From contig CANBOV010000025.1 in NCBI GenBank assembly GCA_947371275.1, positions 1 through 35,875 of the forward strand: a stretch of 35,875 nt of DNA, written 5' to 3'. Both the position numbers and the translations under genes were made by a program. Numbering within the stretch: the first letter of the stretch is position 1; every line of letters starts with the position of its first letter. Of the stretch, positions 8,726-18,041 are shown in pieces. The notes under the pieces were generated by a model. That model did no database searches. It saw nothing but the letters and a program-made list of their open reading frames with translations, and was not told the origin of the DNA. The DNA is from Flavobacteriaceae bacterium (GTDB taxonomy: Bacteria > Bacteroidota > Bacteroidia > Flavobacteriales > Flavobacteriaceae).

Positions 8726-9736
8726 TTAAATTTTATTTTGTTTAGGCTTGTTAAAGAGAATACTCAACCAACCAACCACTCTACCACATGACTCTGTTAA
8801 GGCTTCTCTTCTATTGGGAGTTGTAAATATATTACTAAATCTGATTATGATCAATAATAAGACAATAGCATTCCATTTTAAACGGGCTTTAAACGATGGA
8901 TTAGGATATTTTAGTCGCCAAACATACCAACCATTTCTGCTAACCATTTTACCGTATTTATATTTGTTTGGCCTACCAGATTCATGATGAAAATGCGTTA
9001 ACTGGGCTTTTGTTGTAATTACATTTTTCCCAAACTGCTGAGCCCTTATACTATAATCTGCATCTTCATACAAGCCATAGCCTTCAAAATAGGTAGCAAA
9101 TTTTATGGTATCACAAACTGATTTTTTAAACGAAAAGGACATACCTATTAGCAAATCAACTTCATAAATTTTACCATTAAGTGGAAATCCAGTCGTTCTT
9201 CCATTTGAAAATTCGGGCATTCTATTAGGTCCTAAATTTGATTGCAAGCCCAGCCAATTTCGTGCTATATTCCTTGTGCCTTCTGGATAAACATATCCAT
9301 CTAATTCAAAAAAACATTTAGCTGAATATGATAAATGAGGTGATTTTTGAATCCATCTGTTTTCATTAATTGCTACACCTCCGACGCCAACAATAGATGC
9401 ATCTGTTTTAAAAGCATCCAATATTTCTTCAAAATAATTTACTTCTAAAACAGTATCATCATCTAAAAAACAAATGATTTCTGAGGAGGAGTTTGTTTTA
9501 GAAATTCCGAAATTTCGTTGTTTTGTTAGACCTCTATTTTCTTCCGACACTTTAAAGTATTGAAGGTTTTTAAATTCATTTTTCTCTAGTATTTTTTTAG
9601 TTTCTTCATTGGTAGATCCATCTATAATCAATATTTCATTTGGGTATAAAGATTGAACCTTTACTGAAACCAATAAGTCCAACAAAGACTTTGGCCTCAT
9701 AAAAGTGCACACAATTAATGTAAAAGACATGTTCAT
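8726..9736 (-). CDS. Glycosyltransferase family 2 (GT-A fold)
   Basis: The 336-residue inverting GT-A type enzyme has FTLIVCTFMRPKSLLDLLVS at the N-terminus, ILIIDGSTNEE, RNFGISKT and the metal-binding acidic cluster in ICFLDDDTVLE near residue 90. An EDADYSIRAQQFG segment marks the usual catalytic-base region. A hydrophobic stretch near residue 290 (WNAIVLLLIIIRF) may anchor it to the membrane. Two in-frame Met codons compete for the start (9734-9736 and 9728-9730). The first forms a TAATG junction with the stop of the upstream GT2 gene, which favours it. Donor and acceptor are unknown. Confidence 0.88.
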   Translation of the reverse strand: MNMSFTLIVCTFMRPKSLLDLLVSVKVQSLYPNEILIIDGSTNEETKKILEKNEFKNLQYFKVSEENRGLTKQRNFGISKTNSSSEIICFLDDDTVLEVNYFEEILDAFKTDASIVGVGGVAINENRWIQKSPHLSYSAKCFFELDGYVYPEGTRNIARNWLGLQSNLGPNRMPEFSNGRTTGFPLNGKIYEVDLLIGMSFSFKKSVCDTIKFATYFEGYGLYEDADYSIRAQQFGKNVITTKAQLTHFHHESGRPNKYKYGKMVSRNGWYVWRLKYPNPSFKARLKWNAIVLLLIIIRFSNIFTTPNRREALTESCGRVVGWLSILFNKPKQNKI

Positions 9737-11274
9737 TATTTAGTTCTTTTTCCTAATTGAACCAATTTATCAGCATAAAAAATAGCCTTATTAAATTGCA
9801 ATTGACGGAGGGGTAATTTGATGAAACGAATTGGTAATAACCAGATAGAATCTTTAAATAAATAAGACACCATATATTTAGATCGGTATTCTGAAAGCAA
9901 TTTTGGGTCAAAATGTTTTAAATAAAAATAAATAACTGTAGGACTTGGAAGTGGCCTTATCCATTTCACCGGGATGTCTAATTCCCATGGTTGTTTCTTC
10001 CTGTTTTTTCCAATTATACTTGCTTGATTGCCCCAGAACCTATATCCGCCCGTTGCCGGTTTTAAATGTAAATTGGCGGCAAATGGGTTTTGTAAAACGG
10101 TAATTCCTAATTTTATTAAAGACAATCCAAAATCACTATCTTCACCATAACCCCCATCGTAATTGATATCATTACCTACTAATTTATTTACATATTCCCT
10201 TTTAACACAATTATTTGCATTATTAAAAAAAAGAGACACACCAGAAGTGTATCGGTCCTTTCCCATATGGTTTAATTTTGTGTACAAAACATCTAAATTT
10301 TGTGTTTCGTTGTCGGCTCTGACATCTAAACCATTACAGGCAGAAGCATTATAAGTTTGTAAAAAACGCAAATGATTTTCAATATAATCTTTAGGTATCC
10401 TGATATCATCGTCCCCAAAAATAAGGTAATCGCCTGTACATAAATCAATAGCTTCATTTCTAGCTCGGCAACTTCCTTTCGTTTCTTGCCATTTCAGAAT
10501 AATTTCAAAAGGAAAATCACTAAATTGATACAATTCAACTTTTCGTGCATCAACGGGTGTAGCATCAACAATAACAACTTGAGTAGGCTTATAAGATTGA
10601 GAAGACAAATCATTTAATAATTGAATTGTATACTCTTGCCGCATCATTGTTGGAATAATATAACTAACTTTTGGATTCCCATTAAGAGCATTTAGTTTTC
10701 TAGGGGATAATACAGGAGTATCTTTCTTTAACTTAAATTTTTTCCATGCATAATAAAAAGCATTCCATTCACTAAGTTTCCAAAAACCAATTCTATAAAT
10801 CATGAAAAGTGCATGATCTAGTTTAAATTTTTTTATAAAAAAAGCGTGTCTATCTTTTGGACCAATACATATTTCATCTTTTATATTTGAATTAAAAAGT
10901 CCGTTAACATATAGAGTAACAGCTCCGGCTAATAAAGCGCGATAGCCAAAATCAATGGCTTTCATTTGGATTGAAATATATTCATTATCAAATCCTTCTA
11001 ATTGGTCCCAAACAAATTTTCTGACTGCAAATTGATTTGGATTAACACGCCAACTCACCCCTTCCTCTACGCCATCAAAATCACGAGTGTAAAACCCAAT
11101 TGTTTGATAGACTATCTCTGGAAATGCATTTTTGTAACCTTGCTCGAATGAGCTATGCCATAAATCTCCATAACCGTTGGATAAAAATTCCAGTCGGTCA
11201 AAATCTGGTATTCCATTATATAAAATAACTTCTCCTGTAGTAGTTATATATTCTTTAAGTTGTATACTCATCAT
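9736..11274 (-). CDS. GT2 glycosyltransferase with an N-terminal degenerate GT2-like half domain
   Basis: The 512-residue protein is longer than a single-domain GT2. Residues about 203-512 form an ordinary GT2 enzyme: KVSYIIPTMMRQEYTIQLL, QVVIVDATP, SCRARNEAIDLCTGDYLIFG, the acidic FGDDDIRI and a YGEDSDFGLSLIKLG base region. Residues about 1-190 carry a pattern like the second half of another GT2 domain (VNPNQFAVRKFVWDQLEGFD, then IDFGYRALLAGAVTLYVNG) but no nucleotide-binding half and no DxD. A fused or decayed first domain is my inference. Two adjacent Met codons (11274 and 11271) can start it. It is followed without a gap by a second GT2 gene. Confidence 0.85.
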   Translation of the reverse strand: MMSIQLKEYITTTGEVILYNGIPDFDRLEFLSNGYGDLWHSSFEQGYKNAFPEIVYQTIGFYTRDFDGVEEGVSWRVNPNQFAVRKFVWDQLEGFDNEYISIQMKAIDFGYRALLAGAVTLYVNGLFNSNIKDEICIGPKDRHAFFIKKFKLDHALFMIYRIGFWKLSEWNAFYYAWKKFKLKKDTPVLSPRKLNALNGNPKVSYIIPTMMRQEYTIQLLNDLSSQSYKPTQVVIVDATPVDARKVELYQFSDFPFEIILKWQETKGSCRARNEAIDLCTGDYLIFGDDDIRIPKDYIENHLRFLQTYNASACNGLDVRADNETQNLDVLYTKLNHMGKDRYTSGVSLFFNNANNCVKREYVNKLVGNDINYDGGYGEDSDFGLSLIKLGITVLQNPFAANLHLKPATGGYRFWGNQASIIGKNRKKQPWELDIPVKWIRPLPSPTVIYFYLKHFDPKLLSEYRSKYMVSYLFKDSIWLLPIRFIKLPLRQLQFNKAIFYADKLVQLGKRTK

Positions 11275-11303
11275 AAATAAGCTTTAAAAGCTCTGTAACT
11301 ATT

Positions 11304-12449
11304 TTAATTTATACATTTTTGATAAAATGCAATACTTTCTTCAGCAACCACCTCAATACTAAATTTTTTTTCTACTATATCTCTGGCAGCAGTACCAAAT
11401 TGATTTCTCAAATTAGGATTTTTAATTAATTTTAAAATTTGGAAAGCATATTCTTGATGATTTTTAGGATGCACTAAGTAGCCGCTAATTCCCTCTTCAA
11501 TCACTTCTGAAGCCCAACCAATATTTGACGCCACAATCGCTTTATTCATGGCCATTGCTTCAATCCAAGAGACAGGCAAAGCCTCTGCAAATGTAGGAAA
11601 AACACATACTGTTGCCCTATTTATATAGTCCTTGATCTTATCATAGGATACACTACCAATATAGGATACATTTTGAAGTGCTTCTTTAGTAAATAATGGT
11701 TGCATCATCGCCCAAATAGAAGAGTTCCCTGTAACTACATCAGCAGAATCCTTCCCTACTAAAATCAATTTTGTAGATTTATTTTTGCTATGTACTTCAT
11801 TAAAGATTAATGGCAATTCTAAAAGCCCTTTTTTCCTAACTAAAGTGCCATAATACAATACTATTGGGGCTAATTGATCTTCTTCAACTGAAAAACAATT
11901 AAAATCATGTATATCTATTCCATTAGGGATTACAGTATAATCCTTAGACAATCCGAATAACTCATTTGTGACTTGTGCTGTATATTGACTGACTGATACT
12001 ATTTTATCTGCTTTTATAAAAGCACTTCTTTCGCGATACCTATTGAAAAATTTAACGGGACGTTGGTCTAAATGACAGAAATAAGTATCGGAGCCGTGTA
12101 GCTTGACAATCAAAGGGCAATATGTTTTAATATTAGCAGTAATCCCTTCCCAATCTACAGCTTCAATTATATCTATTTTGCTATTATCAACTAAATTATG
12201 AAGTAATTTTTCAATTTTTCTTTGAGTTAACAGTAGCGAAAAACCTTTTACTTTAATATTTTTAATTTGATAAAAAGCAATCCCATCTTCGACAAAATAA
12301 TTGTCTTTTTCTTGACCGTATAAAACAATCACTACTTCATTACCGGCTTTTATCAATCCTTTCGCTAAGTTAAAAACACTTGTTCCAATCCCTCCTGAAA
12401 ACTTAAATTTTGGGTGTGGAAACTCAGGAGTTAAAAAAGCAATTTTCAT
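11304..12449 (-). CDS. Glycosyltransferase, GT4-type (GT-B fold)
   Basis: The 381-residue protein is a clear GT4 enzyme. It has MKIAFLTPEFPHPKFKFSGG with the GG loop (GGIGTSVFNLAKGL), VSQYTAQVTNELFG and IPNGIDIHDF (the linker before the donor domain). The donor domain itself has VLYYGTLVRKKGLLELPLI, YIGSVSYDKI and FPTFAEALPVSWIEAMAMN with the E-x7-E motif. It is preceded by a 106-base gap after the next GT4 gene, one of the few real intergenic spaces in the cluster. That space holds a weak promoter-like element, so this gene may start a transcript running to 1728. Sugar specificity is unknown. Confidence 0.9.
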   Translation of the reverse strand: MKIAFLTPEFPHPKFKFSGGIGTSVFNLAKGLIKAGNEVVIVLYGQEKDNYFVEDGIAFYQIKNIKVKGFSLLLTQRKIEKLLHNLVDNSKIDIIEAVDWEGITANIKTYCPLIVKLHGSDTYFCHLDQRPVKFFNRYRERSAFIKADKIVSVSQYTAQVTNELFGLSKDYTVIPNGIDIHDFNCFSVEEDQLAPIVLYYGTLVRKKGLLELPLIFNEVHSKNKSTKLILVGKDSADVVTGNSSIWAMMQPLFTKEALQNVSYIGSVSYDKIKDYINRATVCVFPTFAEALPVSWIEAMAMNKAIVASNIGWASEVIEEGISGYLVHPKNHQEYAFQILKLIKNPNLRNQFGTAARDIVEKKFSIEVVAEESIAFYQKCIN

Positions 12450-12479
12450 GTTATTTGATTAATAAATACAAAGGAATGT

Positions 12480-12487
12480 CAAAAATA
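12480..12487 (-). promoter_or_regulatory. Possible Bacteroidota -7 element (TATTTTTG) upstream of the 11304-12449 gene
   Basis: On the minus strand the sequence reads TATTTTTG, matching the TAnnTTTG consensus. It ends 31 bases before the ATG at 12449. The nearest TTG for a -33 element is about 25 bases upstream, a little more than the usual spacing. In AT-rich DNA such matches arise by chance, so this is tentative. Confidence 0.3.
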
Positions 12488-12555
12488 GTGTTTATTTCTG
12501 AATGATAAGTTGCAATCACCTATAACAAAAGAGAATTAGTAGATGTAATGAACTA

Positions 12556-13641
12556 CTATTGGAGTAAATTAAAATAATTATTGACCATTTCCTCAATTGA
12601 AAATCGCTTAACTTTTATATTACTTTCAGTACAATCCTTTATGTGTGCTTTTTGATTTAAAACATTGTTTAAGATTTCTTTTAATCCAATTATGTCTTTA
12701 CTATCAAATAGAAAACCGTTTTCATTGTCGATTACCATTCCTAACACATTTCCTTCCTTTTTTGTCGTGATTACTGGCAGATTTGCTAAAAGACTTTCAA
12801 TTACGGAGTAACAAAAAGTTTCTCCATGAGAGGGATGAATTAAATAATCATAATCGGCAAATCTTTCATAAAGATTATTTACACTCCCATTAAATCTAAA
12901 GTAACTTTGAAGTTTATATTCTTCTACCATTTCTTGAAGTGTGTTCTGGTAATTTCCACTTCCGAATAAATCAATATAAAAATGGTACTCTTGTTCTTTT
13001 ACCAAATCATTCACTGCCCTAATGAGATCTTGTATGCCTTTTTCATGACGAAGATGGGCAGCTACAATGAATTTACCACTAAATTCAAAATTAGATTTCT
13101 GTTTGAATTTTTCAACATCTATTCCGTTGAATATTACAATTGCTTTTTTTCGAATATTAGAACCAAACTCTTTTATTTTATGTTGCCTGCTATATTCCGA
13201 CACACCAATAAACAAGTCTATATATTGAACGTAAAGCAAGCCTTTCAGTCGCTTTTTAATTTTAATTCCTAGGGGATAACCTTCAATTGGACGTGGGTTG
13301 TGATCAACCGCAATAACTTTTGCTTTAGTTTCTTCTTTTATTTTTTTAAAAATTGGTGTACAAAGTTCGACAAAGTGGGTAATAACATGAGTATATTTTG
13401 GTTTATTTGCAACACAATATTTAAAGAAAAACTTTTCCACGTTCTTTTGCTCACTACTAAATATATTTAGTTTTAAATATCCATCGTGTCTAGATTCATT
13501 TGGGAAAAACCAATCTACCTGAATTCCGTTTTCTTTACATTTTTGATCAAAATGCCAGAAAAAATAATCCATACCTCCAATTCTTTCTGGCAACAATTTA
13601 TAGGCACAAACTACTGCTACTTTGATTATTTGTTTGCCCAT
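12556..13641 (-). CDS. Glycosyltransferase, GT4-type (GT-B fold)
   Basis: The 361-residue protein has the GT-B layout. The N-terminal half contains PERIGGMDYFFWHFDQKC, VIAVDHNPRPIEG and VSEYSRQHKIKEFG. The linker is IFNGIDVEKF. The donor domain has FIVAAHLRHEKGIQDLIRAV, IDLFGSGNYQNTL, YFRFNGSVNNL and the acidic motif HGETFCYSVIESLLANLP. It belongs to the GT4 family. Its start overlaps the preceding gene by 16 bases (13626-13641), which implies coupled translation. A 106-base gap follows it. Donor and acceptor are unknown. Confidence 0.88.
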   Translation of the reverse strand: MGKQIIKVAVVCAYKLLPERIGGMDYFFWHFDQKCKENGIQVDWFFPNESRHDGYLKLNIFSSEQKNVEKFFFKYCVANKPKYTHVITHFVELCTPIFKKIKEETKAKVIAVDHNPRPIEGYPLGIKIKKRLKGLLYVQYIDLFIGVSEYSRQHKIKEFGSNIRKKAIVIFNGIDVEKFKQKSNFEFSGKFIVAAHLRHEKGIQDLIRAVNDLVKEQEYHFYIDLFGSGNYQNTLQEMVEEYKLQSYFRFNGSVNNLYERFADYDYLIHPSHGETFCYSVIESLLANLPVITTKKEGNVLGMVIDNENGFLFDSKDIIGLKEILNNVLNQKAHIKDCTESNIKVKRFSIEEMVNNYFNLLQ

Positions 13642-15023
13642 ATTCTTAATTGTTCAGCGATTCTCTTTCCAGTTCCGACCAGGGGTTTTCCTAACTGAAG
13701 ATCAATGAAATTACTTCTTTCCTTCGCTTTATTATCCTTATTTTCAAGTAAAAAATTAACAGCATTAAGAAACTCAGTTTCATTTTTCACAACTAGACTA
13801 CCTTCCGATTCTACTAAACGGGATAAATGCAAATAATCTAAAAATTTTTGATCATCAAACATTCCGTTGTCTTTATTTCCAAAGACCGGATTAATAACTG
13901 GTTTATTAAAAATAAATGAGTCAAGAGTGATAGTAGATAAAATATTAATATTGAAATCACAATGCATCAAGAGCGATTTTAAATCATTTAAATCTTCTAC
14001 AGAAGGTACACGTTGTGTCCAAGCTTCCATATGATTTTTACGTTTTATTGTCCAATCAGGGTAGTTCCAAACAATAAAATTGTACGTATCTGCAATTTCT
14101 TTAAATCTAATTGGCTCTTCGGCTGGGGAAGTTCTTACTATAAGGTTTATTTCTTTTATAAGCTTTTTTTGTACAATGAATTCAGCTAATAATTTAAGAT
14201 AGACAGGATCATTTTTGCTGCTTGCATCATTACAAGTAAAAAATACGATTGGTTTATTTTGATCTAAATCGAATTTAGCTAATAATGTATTTTTTTCATA
14301 ACCAAATTTAGGATTTACAAATGGTTCAAACTGAGGTGTCCCTACAATACTGATTTGATCTTGATTTACCAAATTATAGAATTGTAGCATTTCATTTTTC
14401 ATTAATTCACTCCAAACCAAAAAATAATCAAAATTACCGGCCATTCTATTTTTGGAAGCTAAATTATCCCAACTAAAAATAAATGCTGCTGTTTTAATTT
14501 TGAGTTTTTCGGCGACGTAGATTAGAGGGGCAATAAAAGAAGGTCTTTGATGTGTAAAAAATAAAATATTTAAATTTTCTTGCTCAATTATTTTAAAATA
14601 GGACTTCAAAACTGGTTTTTGAGCAAATGAATATTGTTGCAGTTTGTTATACCAATTAATCCATTTTTCTGAGTTAAAGAAATATGTCCACCAATAAGCT
14701 AAATGAGTTGCATATCCTCTTGGTGTATGTGATTTTGAATAACTTACAACTAAATTATCTTGAATACCAAAATTTCCTTTTTTATGCTGGTGTAAATGTG
14801 CAATTTCCTTTATTTTTTTAAAAAACCAAGTAATAAATTTTTCATCAAAAACTTCTAATTCGATGATTTTACAATCTAAATTAAAATCTTCGTATACTGC
14901 TTTGGGCAAGCAGGATAATATCACCACACTACTAAAATTTTGTTTTGCTTCATGTATGAAATCACTCAAAATAAAATTTCGGAAACCTACACCATCTGTT
15001 ATTACAACACCTAAATTTTTCAT
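13626..15023 (-). CDS. Putative GT-B-fold glycosyltransferase or CDP-glycerol-transferase-like protein, family not recognised
   Basis: I do not recognise a specific family for this 465-residue protein. It shows alternating beta-alpha segments in two halves, as in GT-B proteins: FIAPLIYVAEKLKIKTAAFI followed by SWDNLASKNRMAGNFDYFLV and WSELMKNEML, then VGTPQFEPFV, KPIVFFTCNDASSKNDP and INLIVRTSPAEEP. Near the end SLLMHCDFNINILSTITLDS and FNKPVINPVFGN resemble the donor-site region of CDP-glycerol transferase or UDP-GlcNAc-epimerase-like GT-B proteins. It has no signal peptide or membrane segment, so it should be cytoplasmic. It sits two bases after the GNAT gene and overlaps a GT4 gene by 16 bases. 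A glycosyl- or polyol-phosphate transferase role is inference from fold impression and neighbours. Confidence 0.6.
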   Translation of the reverse strand: MKNLGVVITDGVGFRNFILSDFIHEAKQNFSSVVILSCLPKAVYEDFNLDCKIIELEVFDEKFITWFFKKIKEIAHLHQHKKGNFGIQDNLVVSYSKSHTPRGYATHLAYWWTYFFNSEKWINWYNKLQQYSFAQKPVLKSYFKIIEQENLNILFFTHQRPSFIAPLIYVAEKLKIKTAAFIFSWDNLASKNRMAGNFDYFLVWSELMKNEMLQFYNLVNQDQISIVGTPQFEPFVNPKFGYEKNTLLAKFDLDQNKPIVFFTCNDASSKNDPVYLKLLAEFIVQKKLIKEINLIVRTSPAEEPIRFKEIADTYNFIVWNYPDWTIKRKNHMEAWTQRVPSVEDLNDLKSLLMHCDFNINILSTITLDSFIFNKPVINPVFGNKDNGMFDDQKFLDYLHLSRLVESEGSLVVKNETEFLNAVNFLLENKDNKAKERSNFIDLQLGKPLVGTGKRIAEQLRIWANK

Positions 15024-15025
15024 GC

Positions 15026-15865
15026 TTACTTTTTAATGCTCCCCACTCTTCCATGATCTGAAAAGGATCTATGAACTATTAATTTCTTGTCTAAACATTC
15101 TTCTGATAGAAAAGTAATGTCGCAAAAATAATCCTTTTCTATCGGATTTAATCGCCAAGGAATATGACTTTTATAATCTAAAACCCATCCATTTTTTTCT
15201 AGATTTTTTGTCTTTAAATCGTTCCATGACGTAATATAATCTATCCAATTATATCCAAGTTTCCAAGCCTCTTTTTCAAGTAACTCAACATCATTAATAT
15301 CTACAGCCCTAAGACCTCCTACTTCTTCTTGGCTAACAGCAGTTGAACCATCTAAAAGGCAAATTCCTTTAATTCCGGGTTGCTTAAAATAATTCGTTTC
15401 TGAAATTATCAACTGGTCTAAATCAACAGTGATTTTATTGCAAATGGTGTCCGTAGCTAAAGAAGTAATGTTTGGATTAATTTTAACATAACGTTCTAAA
15501 TTATAATAACGAATCCAACCCATATTTTTATAAAGTCCCAGACCAGCGGCATTTGCAGCAGTAGCTGCTAAAGGATAATAGGTTCTGGCAATATTATATA
15601 ATTTAGTTAATATCCCTTTTCCTCTACATTCTTCATCCAAATAAACGTTTATAATCCATGCAATATTTCCGCCAAAAGCTGCACCTACATGACCTACAAT
15701 ATCATTTTTTTCATTTAAACATATTAATGATCTTCCATAATTAACATTACCATATTGCCATTCCCAAAACGCTTTATTATGTAATGGATGATCCTTACGA
15801 TATATTCTATTGAAAAAAGAATGTAGTTTATCCCAATCTTCAATTGTAGCTTCTCTTGTTATCAT
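15026..15865 (-). CDS. GNAT-family N-acyltransferase
   Basis: The 279-residue protein contains a GNAT domain in its first half. Motif A is VYLDEECRGKGILTKLYNIA, with the acyl-CoA pyrophosphate loop Arg81-Gly-Lys-Gly84. It is preceded by IVGHVGAAFGGNIAWIIN and followed by AATAANAAGLGLYKNMGW, the usual motif B region. The C-terminal 140 residues are of unknown function. It would acylate an amine, most likely on an amino sugar given the context. Its ATG overlaps the stop of the deacetylase gene by four bases (15862-15865), so the two are probably made together and may work on the same sugar. Substrate and acyl donor are not visible. Confidence 0.82.
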   Translation of the reverse strand: MITREATIEDWDKLHSFFNRIYRKDHPLHNKAFWEWQYGNVNYGRSLICLNEKNDIVGHVGAAFGGNIAWIINVYLDEECRGKGILTKLYNIARTYYPLAATAANAAGLGLYKNMGWIRYYNLERYVKINPNITSLATDTICNKITVDLDQLIISETNYFKQPGIKGICLLDGSTAVSQEEVGGLRAVDINDVELLEKEAWKLGYNWIDYITSWNDLKTKNLEKNGWVLDYKSHIPWRLNPIEKDYFCDITFLSEECLDKKLIVHRSFSDHGRVGSIKK

Positions 15866-16779
15866 AATGGTCTATAATTTTTTCCGCCTGGCAAATCGTT
15901 ACAATCAAAACGATTCAATAATAATAAATTATTATTTTCGGTATTGATACCCCGTGTGGTTGTGAAACCTAATTTATAGTTGACGTTGGCTGCGATATTG
16001 GCCACATTTAGATTACAGGCTTCTGGCGACCCATAAGGATAAGCAACCATTTCTATTTTAGAATTTGTGGATTTTTCAAAAAATGCCTTTGAATGTTCTA
16101 GTTCAAATTGTATATCGCTTGACTTTAATAGGCCTAATGGATAATGGGTATGAGTATGACTTCCTAAATATCCTTGATGAGCCAAATGAATAATTTCATT
16201 TTGGTTCATATAAAGCTTTTCTAACTCTTCTTCCTCATTAAAAAAATCTTCAAAAACTGTATTAATTATTTCTTCTTGTTGAGTAAAATTCATTTTAAAA
16301 TTCAAGATATACTTGAGAATAGCACTATCTAACTTATCGTAAATATAAGTTTTTTTAGCGTTTTCTTTATCTAAACTTGAAATGGAAACCTTTTCAAAAG
16401 AAGTTACTTTTTTTAAAAAATCAGATGGCGCCATAATTGAGCGTAGTAGGTGTATTTTATGAACAGTACTTACTTTTAAATTTTCATGGTTTTTTGAATT
16501 CGCAAAAAATATAGCAGAAATTTGCAACTCATCTAAAATAGGTAAAGCGTATTGGAATTGCTCTTTCAAACCATCATCAAAAGTGACAAAATAATAATTG
16601 TTTTCTGATGATAAAACAACTTTGACATTAGAAATTAAATCTTGAGGACTTACAAAATCACCTTTATCTTTAAGTAACATCAATTGCTTTTTAAAAGCAC
16701 TTGGAGTAACTCCAAAAATACTTGGATAATTACTATCAAAATTGGGTCTTATGTAATGGTAGTTGCAAACCGTTAACAT
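15862..16779 (-). CDS. Polysaccharide deacetylase (NodB-homology) family protein
   Basis: The 305-residue protein carries NodB motifs: the Asp pair in YFVTFDDGLKEQF (Asp68-Asp69), the His-x3-His metal site in GSHTHTHYPLG near residue 207, and VAYPYGSPEACN near 245. There is no signal peptide, so it should act in the cytoplasm. That suits removal of an acetyl group from a nucleotide sugar, lipid-linked or free precursor rather than from a finished polymer. The last segment GFTTTRGINTENNNLLLLNR is typical of the family's barrel end. It is coupled by a four-base overlap to the GNAT gene and follows neuC by 117 bases. A joint deacetylation and re-acylation role is inference. Confidence 0.85.
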   Translation of the reverse strand: MLTVCNYHYIRPNFDSNYPSIFGVTPSAFKKQLMLLKDKGDFVSPQDLISNVKVVLSSENNYYFVTFDDGLKEQFQYALPILDELQISAIFFANSKNHENLKVSTVHKIHLLRSIMAPSDFLKKVTSFEKVSISSLDKENAKKTYIYDKLDSAILKYILNFKMNFTQQEEIINTVFEDFFNEEEELEKLYMNQNEIIHLAHQGYLGSHTHTHYPLGLLKSSDIQFELEHSKAFFEKSTNSKIEMVAYPYGSPEACNLNVANIAANVNYKLGFTTTRGINTENNNLLLLNRFDCNDLPGGKNYRPL

Positions 16780-16896
16780 TTCTTAGTATAAATTAATCTT
16801 CAAATATCAAGGTTTATTTTGGAATCAAAAAATATTTACGAGTATAAAAAAGACTTTACAAAACAGCAATGTTTACTACGAACTTAAAATAAATCA

Positions 16897-18018
16897 TTAA
16901 ATATCTCTAAACTGCTTTTGGTGATTTACTTTCCAAATTGCAGGATTTAATAGCGATTTAAGAAATAATTCGGCACTATTTCCTTTTCCAAAATCGGATA
17001 TAGAAGTTTGTATATGATGGCAATCTATAGATTTTAATGCTTTCTCAATAGCTTTACTATCGTAACCAACATTGATTATATCAGCATGTAGAGTCCTGTT
17101 TTGTTGACGTGTTCCAATATTTATAATAGGAATGCCATAGTAAGGTGCTTCTCTTATACCAGCACTACTGTTTCCAATTATAAATTGACTGGATTTAAGT
17201 AAAGTCAAAAAATATTCAAAACGCAAAGACGGGAATATTCTAAATCTACTATTTTGACTTAATTGTTTATAATTTTCAATGATACATTGGCTACCTAGAT
17301 CATTATTTGGATAAATAACTACATAATTATGAATATCATCTAATAGTGCAGTTACAAAATTAGCAACATATTCCTTCATTTCATTTACTTCTGTTGTAAC
17401 AGGATGAAACATAACAATGGCATATTTTTCAAATGGAATTTGATAATATTCCTTTACTTCTTTGAGGTTGGGCAAATGATCGGAAAACATAATATCAATG
17501 TCAGGTGATCCAATAGTATAAATTGAGGATTTCATCTCCCCCATTTGAAGCAACCGTTTAGCAGCATCAATATTGGAAACAAAATGTATATGACTTAATT
17601 TTGACACACTATGACGAATTAATTCATCCACTGTTCCCGAAAGCTCACCTCCTTCGATATGTGCTACTAAAATGTTGTTTAGGGACCCAACAATTGCACC
17701 AGCTAAAGTCTCAACCCTATCACCATGGATTACAATCATATCTGGGTCTACTTCTTTACAATACTCTGACAAACCTTGGATAGTTTTAGCCAAAGTTAAA
17801 TCCATGGTAGTTTCATGAGTATGATTTTCAAAAGTGTGCACATTACTAAAATTACATCTTTCGATTTCAATAAGTGTATACCCATATTCTTTTTGTAAAT
17901 GCATACCAGTTACAAAAACATAAACCTCGAATTCTTGATGAGCTTCAAGTATAGAGATGAGTGATTTAATTTTACCAAAATCGGCTCGTGTACCAGTCAA
18001 AAACAGGATTTTTTCCAT
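16897..18018 (-). CDS. neuC: Hydrolysing UDP-sugar 2-epimerase, NeuC/LegG family
   Basis: The 373-residue GT-B-like epimerase opens with KILFLTGTRADFGKIKSLIS, the nucleotide-sugar motif of the NeuC group. It also has MIVIHGDRVETLAGAIVG, VAHIEGGELSGTVDELIRHS, TIGSPDIDIMF, VMFHPVTTEV and FIIGNSSAGIREAPYYGIP. NeuC proper turns UDP-GlcNAc into ManNAc and UDP. LegG homologues do the same on UDP-N,N'-diacetylbacillosamine to give 2,4-diacetamido-2,4,6-trideoxymannose. The presence of pglF, pglE and pglD homologues in the same cluster makes the LegG reaction more likely here, but motifs alone do not decide. It is the third gene of the set neuA-neuB-neuC in transcription order, with a 91-base gap containing an inverted repeat upstream. 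Confidence 0.9.
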   Translation of the reverse strand: MEKILFLTGTRADFGKIKSLISILEAHQEFEVYVFVTGMHLQKEYGYTLIEIERCNFSNVHTFENHTHETTMDLTLAKTIQGLSEYCKEVDPDMIVIHGDRVETLAGAIVGSLNNILVAHIEGGELSGTVDELIRHSVSKLSHIHFVSNIDAAKRLLQMGEMKSSIYTIGSPDIDIMFSDHLPNLKEVKEYYQIPFEKYAIVMFHPVTTEVNEMKEYVANFVTALLDDIHNYVVIYPNNDLGSQCIIENYKQLSQNSRFRIFPSLRFEYFLTLLKSSQFIIGNSSAGIREAPYYGIPIINIGTRQQNRTLHADIINVGYDSKAIEKALKSIDCHHIQTSISDFGKGNSAELFLKSLLNPAIWKVNHQKQFRDI

Positions 18019-18041
18019 GCTATTTTATCACATATGAGATG

